A stretch of 7,198 bases of DNA from an uncultured Eggerthellaceae bacterium (lineage in GTDB: Bacteria; Actinomycetota; Coriobacteriia; Coriobacteriales; Eggerthellaceae). Position 1 is the first letter of the stretch. Each line of letters begins with the position of its first letter. Shown here piece by piece: positions 1-5,406 of the stretch. The notes beneath the pieces are model-generated. The model was given only the letters and a program-made list of their open reading frames with translations. It did no database searches and was not told the DNA's origin. The DNA is taken from assembly GCA_934630905.1 (NCBI GenBank), contig CAKTXN010000087.1, positions 1-7,198 on the forward strand, written 5' to 3'. A program made the position numbers and the translations under genes.

Positions 1-75
1 GGAATGGTAGACGTAGTGGACTCAAAATCCACCGCCAGCGATGGCGTACCGGTTCGAGTCCGGTCACCGGCACCA
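1..75 (+). tRNA. tRNA-Leu (anticodon CAA), 5' end cut by window edge
   Basis: This is the 3' part of a leucine tRNA that reads UUG codons. The anticodon stem is GTGGA/TCCAC (16-20 and 28-32) around the loop CTCAAAA, which places CAA at 23-25. A long variable arm, CGCCA-gcga-TGGCG (33-46), marks it as a class II tRNA (Leu/Ser/Tyr type), consistent with Leu. The T arm is ACCGG-TTCGAGT-CCGGT (48-64). The 3' acceptor strand CACCGGC (65-71) is followed by discriminator A and an encoded CCA (72-75). The matching 5' acceptor strand and the first part of the D arm, roughly a dozen bases, lie outside the window. Confidence 0.95.
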
Positions 76-126
76 AAGCGAGTGTTCTTACAGGATCTGG
101 TATCCTATGAGAACACTCGCTTTTTT
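76..126 (+). terminator. Rho-independent terminator after tRNA-Leu
   Basis: A perfect stem of 12-13 bp (76-88 against 110-122, core AGCGAGTGTTCT) continues as a weaker inner stem (AGGA/TCCT, 92-95 and 103-106). It is followed by six T residues at 121-126. It begins one base after the CCA end of the tRNA, so it ends the tRNA transcript. Read from the other strand the tail has only three T, so it would be a weaker stop for the convergent AAA+ gene. I see no gene or other signal in 127-205. Confidence 0.92.
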
Positions 127-205
127 CTATTCATTTTGCGCCGGTTTCGTGGTTTCTGCTGAACCGATTATGGACTCAAAGTAGCGGTTGCCAAAGCCTC
201 GGCTT

Positions 206-2152
206 TTAGTATGACTTATGATAGAGTTCGTAGCCGATTTCCCGCAGGAGCAGGGGCATCTGGCGGATTTCCCGGCGGATAAAGTCCCGGGTATCCTCGG
301 TCAATTCCTCATAGGGCACCAGCTCGCTGGAATGCTTCAGCTCCGGGTCGGTATCACCGACTTGCCAGCCGTCCATGTACTTGTCGTTCATCCAGCGGTC
401 ATGCTCCACTTTGGACAGCTCCTCCAAATCGGGGCCGTAGAGTTCGGTCACTGCGTCGGCGGAGTTGGGGACAATGGGACGGATGCCGATGCGGGTGTCG
501 AAGGAAACCAGATATTCGCCCATATAGCGGATGCGGGAGCGGTAGCTTTCCTTGTAGCATTCTTTCAGGCTGTCCCAGTCTGCCAGCTCCTCCCGGACGG
601 AAATGTCGGGGGCGGTGCTCTCCGGCTGGAGGCTCTGCATTTCCAGCCACCGCTTCTGGTAGTTTTCGTGGGCAGTCCGGGCGTAGGTCTCCACCATTTC
701 CCCCATGATCTGCTCAAAGATCAGCTTTCGGCGGAAGTCTTCCACATCCAGATGGATGTCCAGCTGGGTATCCATAGGCAGGTTGGAGGGGGTGAACCGC
801 TTCTCGCTGGACAGGCGGCACATGGCCAGCACAAAGCCCAGCGACCGGGCGTCATGGCGATATTCGGAAACTCTGAGCAGAGCGGACAGCAGAGAGTGTG
901 AGATATTGACGCACCCGGTTTCCGGATCGTAGATACTGGGCACATTGCGGACGATCTGGGTGCGCAGCACCATGGCCCGGCGGATGATGTAGCTCCGGTC
1001 GGACACATCCGTCCGGTTTAAGCTGCGGACATTCAGAATGCCCTTCAGGCGGCTGACAAAATCCGGCCCCTTCACCTTCACAAAGGCGGCGTACTCCTCG
1101 GAATCGCTGCGGGCGTTAAACTCCTTGAAGGTGTGGGCGGTGCCGCCGGCGAACACAAACACCGCCCGGTCAATGAGCCGGGTTCTTCCCTTAGTGGTAT
1201 ACTCCCCGTCCTGCATAGGGGCCAGGAAGTACCGCAGCCAGCCCCGGCTGATGCCGTCGAGCTCACTGTCAAATTCATCGAAGAACACCAGAGGGATTCT
1301 GCCCTTGGCGCAGTTGATTGCCTCGTCCAGGGCTTCAAAGAAGTCCTGAGGGTCACCGCACTGGGACAGGTTGATGGAGGATACCTCGAAAATGCCGCTG
1401 GTGGCGGCAATCTGCCGGACACCGAAGGACTTGCCGGAACCGGGATAGCCGAACACGGCAATGGACAGGGGCTGAATCTGCTCCCCGGGCTCAGCGCTGT
1501 TGCAACGCAGAATGTACTCATCCATCAGCGCCTGGATGGTGTTGTAGTTCTCCATTTCACTTTTGTCCACAGTGGCCAGATTGTTGTAGCGGCACACCGG
1601 CACGTTTTTGAACAGGGTGTCCGTGCCCTCCATCACGATTTTCTCCGCCACCCGCAGGTATCTGCCCGGTTCGGTTTTGCAGTATTCATCCAGAATGCAG
1701 AAGGGGGAGGTGCCTGCCACCAGCGCCTTGAGACTCCGCTCCGGCACGGTCACGGAGGTGATCTCTCCCTTTTTCCAACGGGCATGAAGATTTTTGAGGA
1801 CGGTATACAGGTTCGCGTCCTGGCTTAATGTGGCGCACTCCCGTTTTTCCGGGATAAAGTACAGGGTCCACTTGCCCTGACTGAGGATCAGCGCCCCCTC
1901 CTCGTTGAGAAGCACCGCCATTTCGCTGCGGTTGCGCAGGGGGCGGAGGGTGTCATTGGTTGCCAGCTGCACCAGAAATTCATCCACGGTGCGCTCGTAG
2001 GAAATATTACGACTGATGGGAAAATCCAGGGCCCGCAAATGGTCCATGGTCATCAGGGGAATGCGTTCATCGGAGAAGGCCTCCTTCAGGCGTTTTCCGG
2101 AAATATACTCACAATATTGCTTCTTTTCCTTAATTATAATAAAAATCACCAT
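206..2152 (-). CDS. AAA+ ATPase with C-terminal RyR-type domain
   Basis: This is a predicted 648-residue cytoplasmic AAA+ ATPase. A Walker A motif GYPGSGKS lies at about residues 235-242 and a Walker B LVFFDEFD at about 288-295. These are followed by a sensor-1-like segment (VFAGGT, about 334-338) and a candidate arginine finger near 368. Residues 1-230 match no domain I recognise. The C-terminal ~70 residues resemble the RyR repeat (PF02026): the SKVEHDRWMNDKYMDGW segment (about 580-596), then a HSSELVPYEEL segment and a final RQMPLLLREIGYEL helix. RyR domains in bacteria are thought to bind small ligands, perhaps nucleotides; that is family knowledge held with caution. The reading frame stays open to a TTG at 2245, but that TTG is part of the -35 box. 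The ATG at 2152 is therefore the first usable start, although its ribosome site (CGGAA) is weak. The gene lies downstream of the sirtuin gene on the same strand and has its own promoter. The substrate and exact role are unknown. Confidence 0.85.
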   Translation of the reverse strand: MVIFIIIKEKKQYCEYISGKRLKEAFSDERIPLMTMDHLRALDFPISRNISYERTVDEFLVQLATNDTLRPLRNRSEMAVLLNEEGALILSQGKWTLYFIPEKRECATLSQDANLYTVLKNLHARWKKGEITSVTVPERSLKALVAGTSPFCILDEYCKTEPGRYLRVAEKIVMEGTDTLFKNVPVCRYNNLATVDKSEMENYNTIQALMDEYILRCNSAEPGEQIQPLSIAVFGYPGSGKSFGVRQIAATSGIFEVSSINLSQCGDPQDFFEALDEAINCAKGRIPLVFFDEFDSELDGISRGWLRYFLAPMQDGEYTTKGRTRLIDRAVFVFAGGTAHTFKEFNARSDSEEYAAFVKVKGPDFVSRLKGILNVRSLNRTDVSDRSYIIRRAMVLRTQIVRNVPSIYDPETGCVNISHSLLSALLRVSEYRHDARSLGFVLAMCRLSSEKRFTPSNLPMDTQLDIHLDVEDFRRKLIFEQIMGEMVETYARTAHENYQKRWLEMQSLQPESTAPDISVREELADWDSLKECYKESYRSRIRYMGEYLVSFDTRIGIRPIVPNSADAVTELYGPDLEELSKVEHDRWMNDKYMDGWQVGDTDPELKHSSELVPYEELTEDTRDFIRREIRQMPLLLREIGYELYHKSY

Positions 2153-2216
2153 CGATTCCGAAAATAAATTTGAAATCCGCCGGTTTCTGCTTTCGCAGTC
2201 CCTTCGGGTTCCGGCT

Positions 2217-2245
2217 ATATTAGCGCATCCGATCCCCGCTGTCAA
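2217..2245 (-). promoter_or_regulatory. Sigma-A promoter for the AAA+/RyR gene
   Basis: On the minus strand there is a perfect TTGACA (2245-2240), a 17-bp spacer and TAATAT (2222-2217). Transcription should start near 2211-2209, giving a leader of about 57 nt before the ATG at 2152. The leader contains a short CTGC-GAAA-GCAG hairpin (2198-2187) with a GNRA loop. The promoter lies just downstream of the sirtuin stop codon. No convincing terminator separates the two genes, so read-through from the sirtuin operon is also possible. Confidence 0.82.
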
Positions 2246-2280
2246 TCATTTCCTGTCATCGTTTTCAGAAGATTCACAAT

Positions 2281-3159
2281 CTATTTTGGCATGAATGCCA
2301 TACATCTGCTTAGAACAGCCCCAATATCTTCATAAATATAGATAGACCTGTCCGCAATCTCTCTTGGGGAAAAAGCACGTTCATTATTTATGCAGGCATA
2401 CGTCGCCTTCGGATTTTTCATGGTGTATCTCCAGAAAGGATACTTGATGATGCCCGGGGTGTTGTTGCCCACACCCAGCTCCAGAAACAGCACCTTGCCC
2501 CCCTTGTGCCGCCGCAGGAAATCCGCATACCGCTCAGAGGCGGCGTACCATCCCCGGTCCTGCACGAAGGTATCGTCGCACCGGAGGTTCATGGTCATGG
2601 GTGCGCCGCACACCGGGCAATGAGGAATCAGCTCTGTTGGAATTTTCATATCCTGCTGCTGGGCAAGCATCTGCCGGACTTCCGCCTCATTGTCATAGGT
2701 TCTGTTGTGGCAGGCTTTGGAACACTGCCACAGGCCGTAGTCTCCCTGCGTGTAGAACAGACGGCGTTTGTCAAAGCCCCCACGCTGGAACTGGTGGTCA
2801 ACGTTGGTGGTCAGCACAAAATAATCCTTGTCCTTCACCAGTGCCAGCAGCTCCCGATAAACGGGAAGCGGGGCATCCACATAGCGGTTATAGAAAATGT
2901 GACGGCTCCACCAGGCCCAGTATTCCTCCAGCGTGTCATAGGGATAAAAACCCCCGGAGTACATATCGGAGATGCCGTATTTCCGGTAAAAATCGGAGAA
3001 GTACCGTTCAAACCGTTCCCCGCTGTAGGTGAGGCCGGCAGAGGTGGATAACCCTGCCCCGGCTCCGATTAAGACAGCATCCGCCGTATCCAGCGCTTCC
3101 TGCAGCCGCTCAACGGAGCAGCTTCCGGTAGATTGCTTCATCCCACTCTTTGAAAACAT
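2281..3159 (-). CDS. Class M sirtuin (SirTM), predicted protein ADP-ribosyltransferase
   Basis: This is a 292-residue Sir2-family protein that uses NAD+. The NAD-binding motif GAGAGLSTSAG is at about residues 32-42 and TTNVDHQF at 117-124. The position normally held by the catalytic His of deacylases is in YTQGDYG, where a Gln (about 138) replaces it. Zinc-type cysteine pairs occur as CSKAC and CPVC (about 146, 150, 181, 184), followed by a GVGNNTPGIIKYPFW segment. The His-to-Gln change and the length are features of the class M sirtuins, known from Staphylococcus and Streptococcus to ADP-ribosylate a GcvH-like carrier rather than deacylate. The start at 3159 is chosen for its GAGGTGG ribosome site six bases upstream. 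ATG 3141 (286 aa) is the alternative, with a poorer site. The gene overlaps the macrodomain gene by about 50 bp, which suggests translational coupling and joint function. The modified target is not evident here. Confidence 0.9.
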   Translation of the reverse strand: MFSKSGMKQSTGSCSVERLQEALDTADAVLIGAGAGLSTSAGLTYSGERFERYFSDFYRKYGISDMYSGGFYPYDTLEEYWAWWSRHIFYNRYVDAPLPVYRELLALVKDKDYFVLTTNVDHQFQRGGFDKRRLFYTQGDYGLWQCSKACHNRTYDNEAEVRQMLAQQQDMKIPTELIPHCPVCGAPMTMNLRCDDTFVQDRGWYAASERYADFLRRHKGGKVLFLELGVGNNTPGIIKYPFWRYTMKNPKATYACINNERAFSPREIADRSIYIYEDIGAVLSRCMAFMPK

Positions 3160-3883
3160 TGAATACCACCTCAATTTTGCTTCCGGTTTCCACCTTGTAT
3201 TTTCGTACCGTGTCCACGGCAATCTCCGCCGCTTTCTCATTGGGAAACATAAATACGCCTGTGGAAATGCAGCAGAAGGCCATGCTCCCCACTCCGTTTT
3301 CATCCGCCAGTTTCAGGCAGGAACGGTAGCAGGATTCCAGCAGAGCGCAATGCTCCCGGGTCAGTTCTCCCCGCACGATGGGACCGACGGTGTGGATCAC
3401 ATAGTCACAGGGAAGATTGTAGGCCGGTGTGATCTTGGCTTGTCCGGTGGGCTCTTCATAGCCTTGCTGTGCCATCATCTCCGCACACTTCAAGCGAAGC
3501 TGCACCCCCGCATAGGTGTGGATGCAGTTGTCAATGCAGTTGTGACAGGGCTGGTAGCAGCCGGTCATACCGCTGTTGGCTGCATTGACAATGGCTCCGC
3601 ATTCCAGGGTGGTAATGTCTCCCCGCCAGAGATAGATTCCCTCCTGAACCGGGCGCAGATCAGGCAGCCGGGTAATTGTCTTTGCTGCCAGTTCCTCATG
3701 GAGGTAAGCATCCTGCACTTTCAAAAATTCCCGGCTAATGGCTGCCGGATGGCGCACATTCATAAGTGAGCGCAGCAGCACCTTCTGGCGTTCGGCATCC
3801 CTGGGAATCTCCTGCGGCTTGCAGGAAGGACGCTCCCGCAGCAATTCCTCAATCAAAAATCTTCTTCGCTCTTCCTGATTCAT
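3110..3883 (-). CDS. Zinc-type macrodomain protein, predicted protein-ADP-ribose hydrolase
   Basis: This 257-residue protein has an N-terminal helical extension (about 1-80) and a macrodomain (about 82-256). Visible motifs are GDIT (88-91), NAANSGMTGC (100-109), the Cys/His cluster CYQPCHNCIDNCIHTYAG (109-126), HTVGPI (164-169), the diphosphate-binding loop ISTGVFMFP (206-214) and a FNVF strand near the end. The Cys/His cluster matches the zinc-containing macrodomains encoded next to SirTM sirtuins, which remove the ADP-ribose that SirTM adds; this function is from family knowledge. The start ATG has a GGGGGT ribosome-site-like stretch about 8 bases upstream. The gene comes first in the pair, and its end overlaps the sirtuin start. 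I see no good promoter between it and the upstream SnoaL-like gene, so it may depend on read-through past the hairpins at 3921-3963. Confidence 0.9.
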   Translation of the reverse strand: MNQEERRRFLIEELLRERPSCKPQEIPRDAERQKVLLRSLMNVRHPAAISREFLKVQDAYLHEELAAKTITRLPDLRPVQEGIYLWRGDITTLECGAIVNAANSGMTGCYQPCHNCIDNCIHTYAGVQLRLKCAEMMAQQGYEEPTGQAKITPAYNLPCDYVIHTVGPIVRGELTREHCALLESCYRSCLKLADENGVGSMAFCCISTGVFMFPNEKAAEIAVDTVRKYKVETGSKIEVVFNVFKEWDEAIYRKLLR

Positions 3884-3916
3884 GGTGTTACCCCCGTATA
3901 ATCATTGTGCCCTCCC

Positions 3917-3963
3917 AAAAGCAAAGCGGCAGAGGCCACGCTGCTGCCGCTTTGCGTGGCCTC
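3917..3963 (-). terminator. Terminator with an overlapping alternative hairpin (attenuator-like)
   Basis: On the minus strand, downstream of the SnoaL-like gene, a perfect 12-bp stem (3955-3944 with 3932-3921, core GCAAAGCGGCAG) with an 11-nt loop is followed by TTTT (3920-3917): a short-tailed intrinsic terminator. A second perfect 9-bp inverted repeat, GAGGCCACG/CGTGGCCTC (3963-3955 with 3940-3932), interleaves with it, so both stems cannot form fully together. The 5' arm of the second stem begins only about 10 nt after the SnoaL-like stop codon. The terminator call is good. The switching role is inference. Confidence 0.65.
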
Positions 3964-3973
3964 CACGATTTAA

Positions 3974-4807
3974 TCAGAACTTCCCGTTATCGTTGGCCCA
4001 GGTGGACTTGTCGGCAATGGTCTCCATCACATCCCAATGCTCGGCAATCTTGCCGTTTTCCACACGCCACAGGTCATAGTAGGCAGTAGGAGCACCGCCG
4101 AAGGTTCCTTCGCTGACTGCCAGGACGAAGTTACCCTGTGCCAAAACCTGATGCACGGTGGTGTAGATCATCTGGATACCCTGCTGGGCAAGAGCAGCCA
4201 GTGCCGCACCGAGGCCGGACAGGCCGTCGGCAATGCCGGTATTGTGCTGGATGTAGGTGTCGCCGTCAAAGTAATCGGGGGTCTTTTCCGGGTGGTTGCC
4301 CTGCATCACATCGTACAGGAAGCTCTCAACCAGCTTACAGTTTTCCTCGGTCTTGTCCAGATCGGTGACTTCCATCGTGCCGTCGGTCTGGGTGTGACCG
4401 GAAGGATTGGGAGCAGCCAATGCGGCCAGATTGTCCCAATGCTCGGCAATCAGACCGTTTTCATCAAAGCGGAAGATGTCAAAGGCCACCTGATCGCCAG
4501 CCCCGGCAAAGTTATAGACGGTCTGGAGGAACACCTTGTCGCCATCCTCAAAAACCCGGATGTTCTTCACTGTGGTCTTCACCGGCGCGGAGGCCAGATA
4601 GGCAACGGAGCCAACAAAGGCATCCCGTCCGGTGCCGTAGGCCAGATTGTGCTGGATGTAGCCCTCTGCCAGCAGGCTCTTAGCGGTTTCGGTATCGCCG
4701 GTGGCGAAGGTGTTGATGAGTTCGAGAGCTTTCTGAGTGTTTGTCATTTTAGGTTCCTCCTTGGTATTGTCATGGCTGCTGCCGAATAATTTCTGGAAGA
4801 TATTCAT
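3974..4807 (-). CDS. Tandem NTF2/SnoaL-like domain protein
   Basis: This is a 277-residue protein with two copies of an NTF2/SnoaL-like alpha+beta barrel. Copy one spans about residues 22-130 and copy two about 153-262. Each carries the same landmarks: YIQHN (50-54 and 185-189) followed by a Gly-containing loop, and IAEHWD near the domain end (120-125 and 254-259). Members of this family include polyketide cyclases and many small proteins of unknown reaction, often under HxlR or other redox regulators, so no substrate is assigned. Two starts are plausible. ATG 4807 has AAGGAGA eight bases upstream. ATG 4747, in frame and 20 codons later, has AAGGAGG, also eight bases upstream, and would give a 257-residue form that starts almost exactly at the first domain. 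The gene is divergent from the HxlR-family gene and has its own strong promoter. Confidence 0.85.
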   Translation of the reverse strand: MNIFQKLFGSSHDNTKEEPKMTNTQKALELINTFATGDTETAKSLLAEGYIQHNLAYGTGRDAFVGSVAYLASAPVKTTVKNIRVFEDGDKVFLQTVYNFAGAGDQVAFDIFRFDENGLIAEHWDNLAALAAPNPSGHTQTDGTMEVTDLDKTEENCKLVESFLYDVMQGNHPEKTPDYFDGDTYIQHNTGIADGLSGLGAALAALAQQGIQMIYTTVHQVLAQGNFVLAVSEGTFGGAPTAYYDLWRVENGKIAEHWDVMETIADKSTWANDNGKF

Positions 4808-4867
4808 GTTCTGGTTCTCCTTTTGCTTCGTGCCTGGGATCGGCCGTTCTCCCCGGCTCTTGACTGT

Positions 4868-4896
4868 ATTATAATGCCGCAAGTTTCCACTGTAAA
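4868..4896 (-). promoter_or_regulatory. Sigma-A promoter for the SnoaL-like gene
   Basis: The minus strand reads TTTACA (4896-4891), a 17-bp spacer and a perfect TATAAT (4873-4868). This predicts a transcript start near 4861 and a leader of about 54 nt before the ATG at 4807. The -35 box ends three bases from the palindrome at 4900-4915, so a bound regulator could block or contact RNA polymerase. Confidence 0.85.
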
Positions 4897-4899
4897 GTA

Positions 4900-4915
4900 A
4901 GCACAATATTGTGCT
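4900..4915. promoter_or_regulatory. Palindromic operator candidate
   Basis: A perfect 16-bp palindrome, AGCACAATATTGTGCT, sits in the divergent intergenic region beside the -35 box of the SnoaL-like promoter. HxlR-family regulators bind as dimers to inverted repeats near the promoters they control, usually next to their own gene. The HxlR-family protein encoded at 5003 is the obvious candidate to bind here. Binding is inferred, not shown. Confidence 0.65.
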
Positions 4916-4916
4916 G

Positions 4917-4936
4917 TAGTTACTAAATGGAAACTA
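4917..4936. promoter_or_regulatory. Second inverted repeat, candidate operator for the HxlR-family gene
   Basis: TAGTT (4917-4921) and AACTA (4932-4936) form an inverted repeat with a 10-bp gap that abuts the -35 box at 4937. Its centre is 19 bp from the centre of the 16-bp palindrome, close to two helical turns. The half-sites are short and AT-rich, so chance is possible. An autoregulatory site is the reasonable guess. Confidence 0.35.
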
Positions 4937-4966
4937 TTGACATTCCGGCAGCAGGTGTTCTATAAT
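4937..4966 (+). promoter_or_regulatory. Consensus sigma-A promoter for the HxlR-family gene
   Basis: A perfect TTGACA (4937-4942), an 18-bp spacer and a perfect TATAAT (4961-4966). The transcript should begin near 4973, leaving a leader of about 30 nt with the ribosome site AAAGGAGA at 4987-4994. With perfect boxes, basal activity should be high unless repressed. Confidence 0.88.
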
Positions 4967-5002
4967 GAAGGAAACATCCGGCTTGCAAAGGAGACATTTT
5001 CT

Positions 5003-5332
5003 ATGAGCGAAGAAAAGAAAGAACTTCCAGTCTGCCCTGTGGAGACCACCCTCATGCTGATTGGGGATAAGTGGAAGGTGCTGATTCTGCGGGACTTGCT
5101 TCCCGGAACGAAACGCTTTGGCGAACTGAAAAAGTCCATCGGCCATGTCTCCCAGAAGGTGCTGACCGCCCAGCTTCGGGATATGGAGGAAAGCGGACTG
5201 CTGACCCGCAAGGTTTATGCCGAGGTGCCGCCCCGGGTGGAGTACACACTGACGGACCTGGGATATAGCCTGAAGCCCGTTCTGGATTCCCTATGGAATT
5301 GGGGCGAGGAATACAAATCCTCCCACCCATAA
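5003..5332 (+). CDS. HxlR-family winged-helix transcriptional regulator
   Basis: This 109-residue regulator belongs to the HxlR/MarR-like winged-helix family (PF01638). Typical signatures are CPVETTLMLIGDKWKVLIL (about 11-29), the FGELKKSIGHVSQKVLTAQL recognition region (about 39-58), and the wing, where LLTRKVYAEVPPRVEYTLT leads into DLGYSLKPVL (about 66-94). Cys11 lies where several HxlR regulators, such as YodB and HypR, carry a redox- or electrophile-sensing cysteine. It is the only Cys in the protein, so disulfide sensing would have to be between subunits. The ATG at 5003 is preceded by AAAGGAGA at good spacing. The frame reaches back to a TTG at 4937, but that is the -35 box. The gene is divergent from the SnoaL-like gene, the classic arrangement for a local regulator and its target. 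Confidence 0.93.
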   Translation: MSEEKKELPVCPVETTLMLIGDKWKVLILRDLLPGTKRFGELKKSIGHVSQKVLTAQLRDMEESGLLTRKVYAEVPPRVEYTLTDLGYSLKPVLDSLWNWGEEYKSSHP

Positions 5333-5361
5333 AGCAGTTGGCAGGAAATGTCGCGCCAAAA

Positions 5362-5403
5362 CACAGCCCCTGTCTGAATTCCAAGATTCAGACAGGGGCT
5401 GTG
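5362..5403. terminator. Bidirectional terminator between convergent genes
   Basis: A perfect 18-bp stem (5362-5379 with 5386-5403, core CACAGCCCCTGTCTGAAT) with a 6-nt loop sits between the HxlR-family stop codon (5332) and the sortase stop codon (5407). On the minus strand it is followed by GTTTTGG, a short T-run, so it best serves the sortase transcript. On the plus strand the T-rich stretch (TCTTTTT) comes only about 7-8 bases later, so termination there would be weaker. Confidence 0.85.
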
Positions 5404-5406
5404 GAT

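Noticed and set aside
1..205. tRNA-Leu as an attachment site for an integrated element
   Set aside because: No integrase gene and no second copy of the tRNA 3' end were seen in the window, so nothing supports integration here.
218..901. Long plus-strand open frames opposite the AAA+ gene (also 1133-1828)
   Set aside because: They are mirror frames of a well-supported coding gene in GC-rich codons. They show no domain motifs and no ribosome sites.
2187..2214. Riboswitch or three-way junction in the AAA+ leader
   Set aside because: Only short 3-4 bp stems are visible and the closing CCGG lies at or before the predicted transcript start. It matches no riboswitch that I recognise.
2153..2245. 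Upstream extension of the AAA+ gene to a TTG at 2245
   Set aside because: That TTG is the first three bases of a perfect TTGACA -35 box followed, after 17 bp, by TAATAT. The extension would lie upstream of or inside the promoter.
3160..3303. Longer sirtuin start at 3303
   Set aside because: It would overlap the macrodomain coding region by almost 200 bp, and the added residues look like out-of-frame translation of that gene. Good ribosome sites occur only at 3159 and 3141.
3884..3920. Promoter directly upstream of the macrodomain gene (TTGCTT ... TATACG)
   Set aside because: The boxes are poor, the spacing is off, and the predicted start would fall within or past the ribosome site.
4037..4789. 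Plus-strand open frame opposite the SnoaL-like gene
   Set aside because: The minus strand has repeated domain motifs, promoter and ribosome sites. The plus frame shows none.
4937..5002. Upstream extension of the HxlR-family gene to a TTG at 4937
   Set aside because: The TTG is part of the -35 box and the extension contains the TATAAT box. ATG 5003 has a strong ribosome site and starts a normal-length family member.
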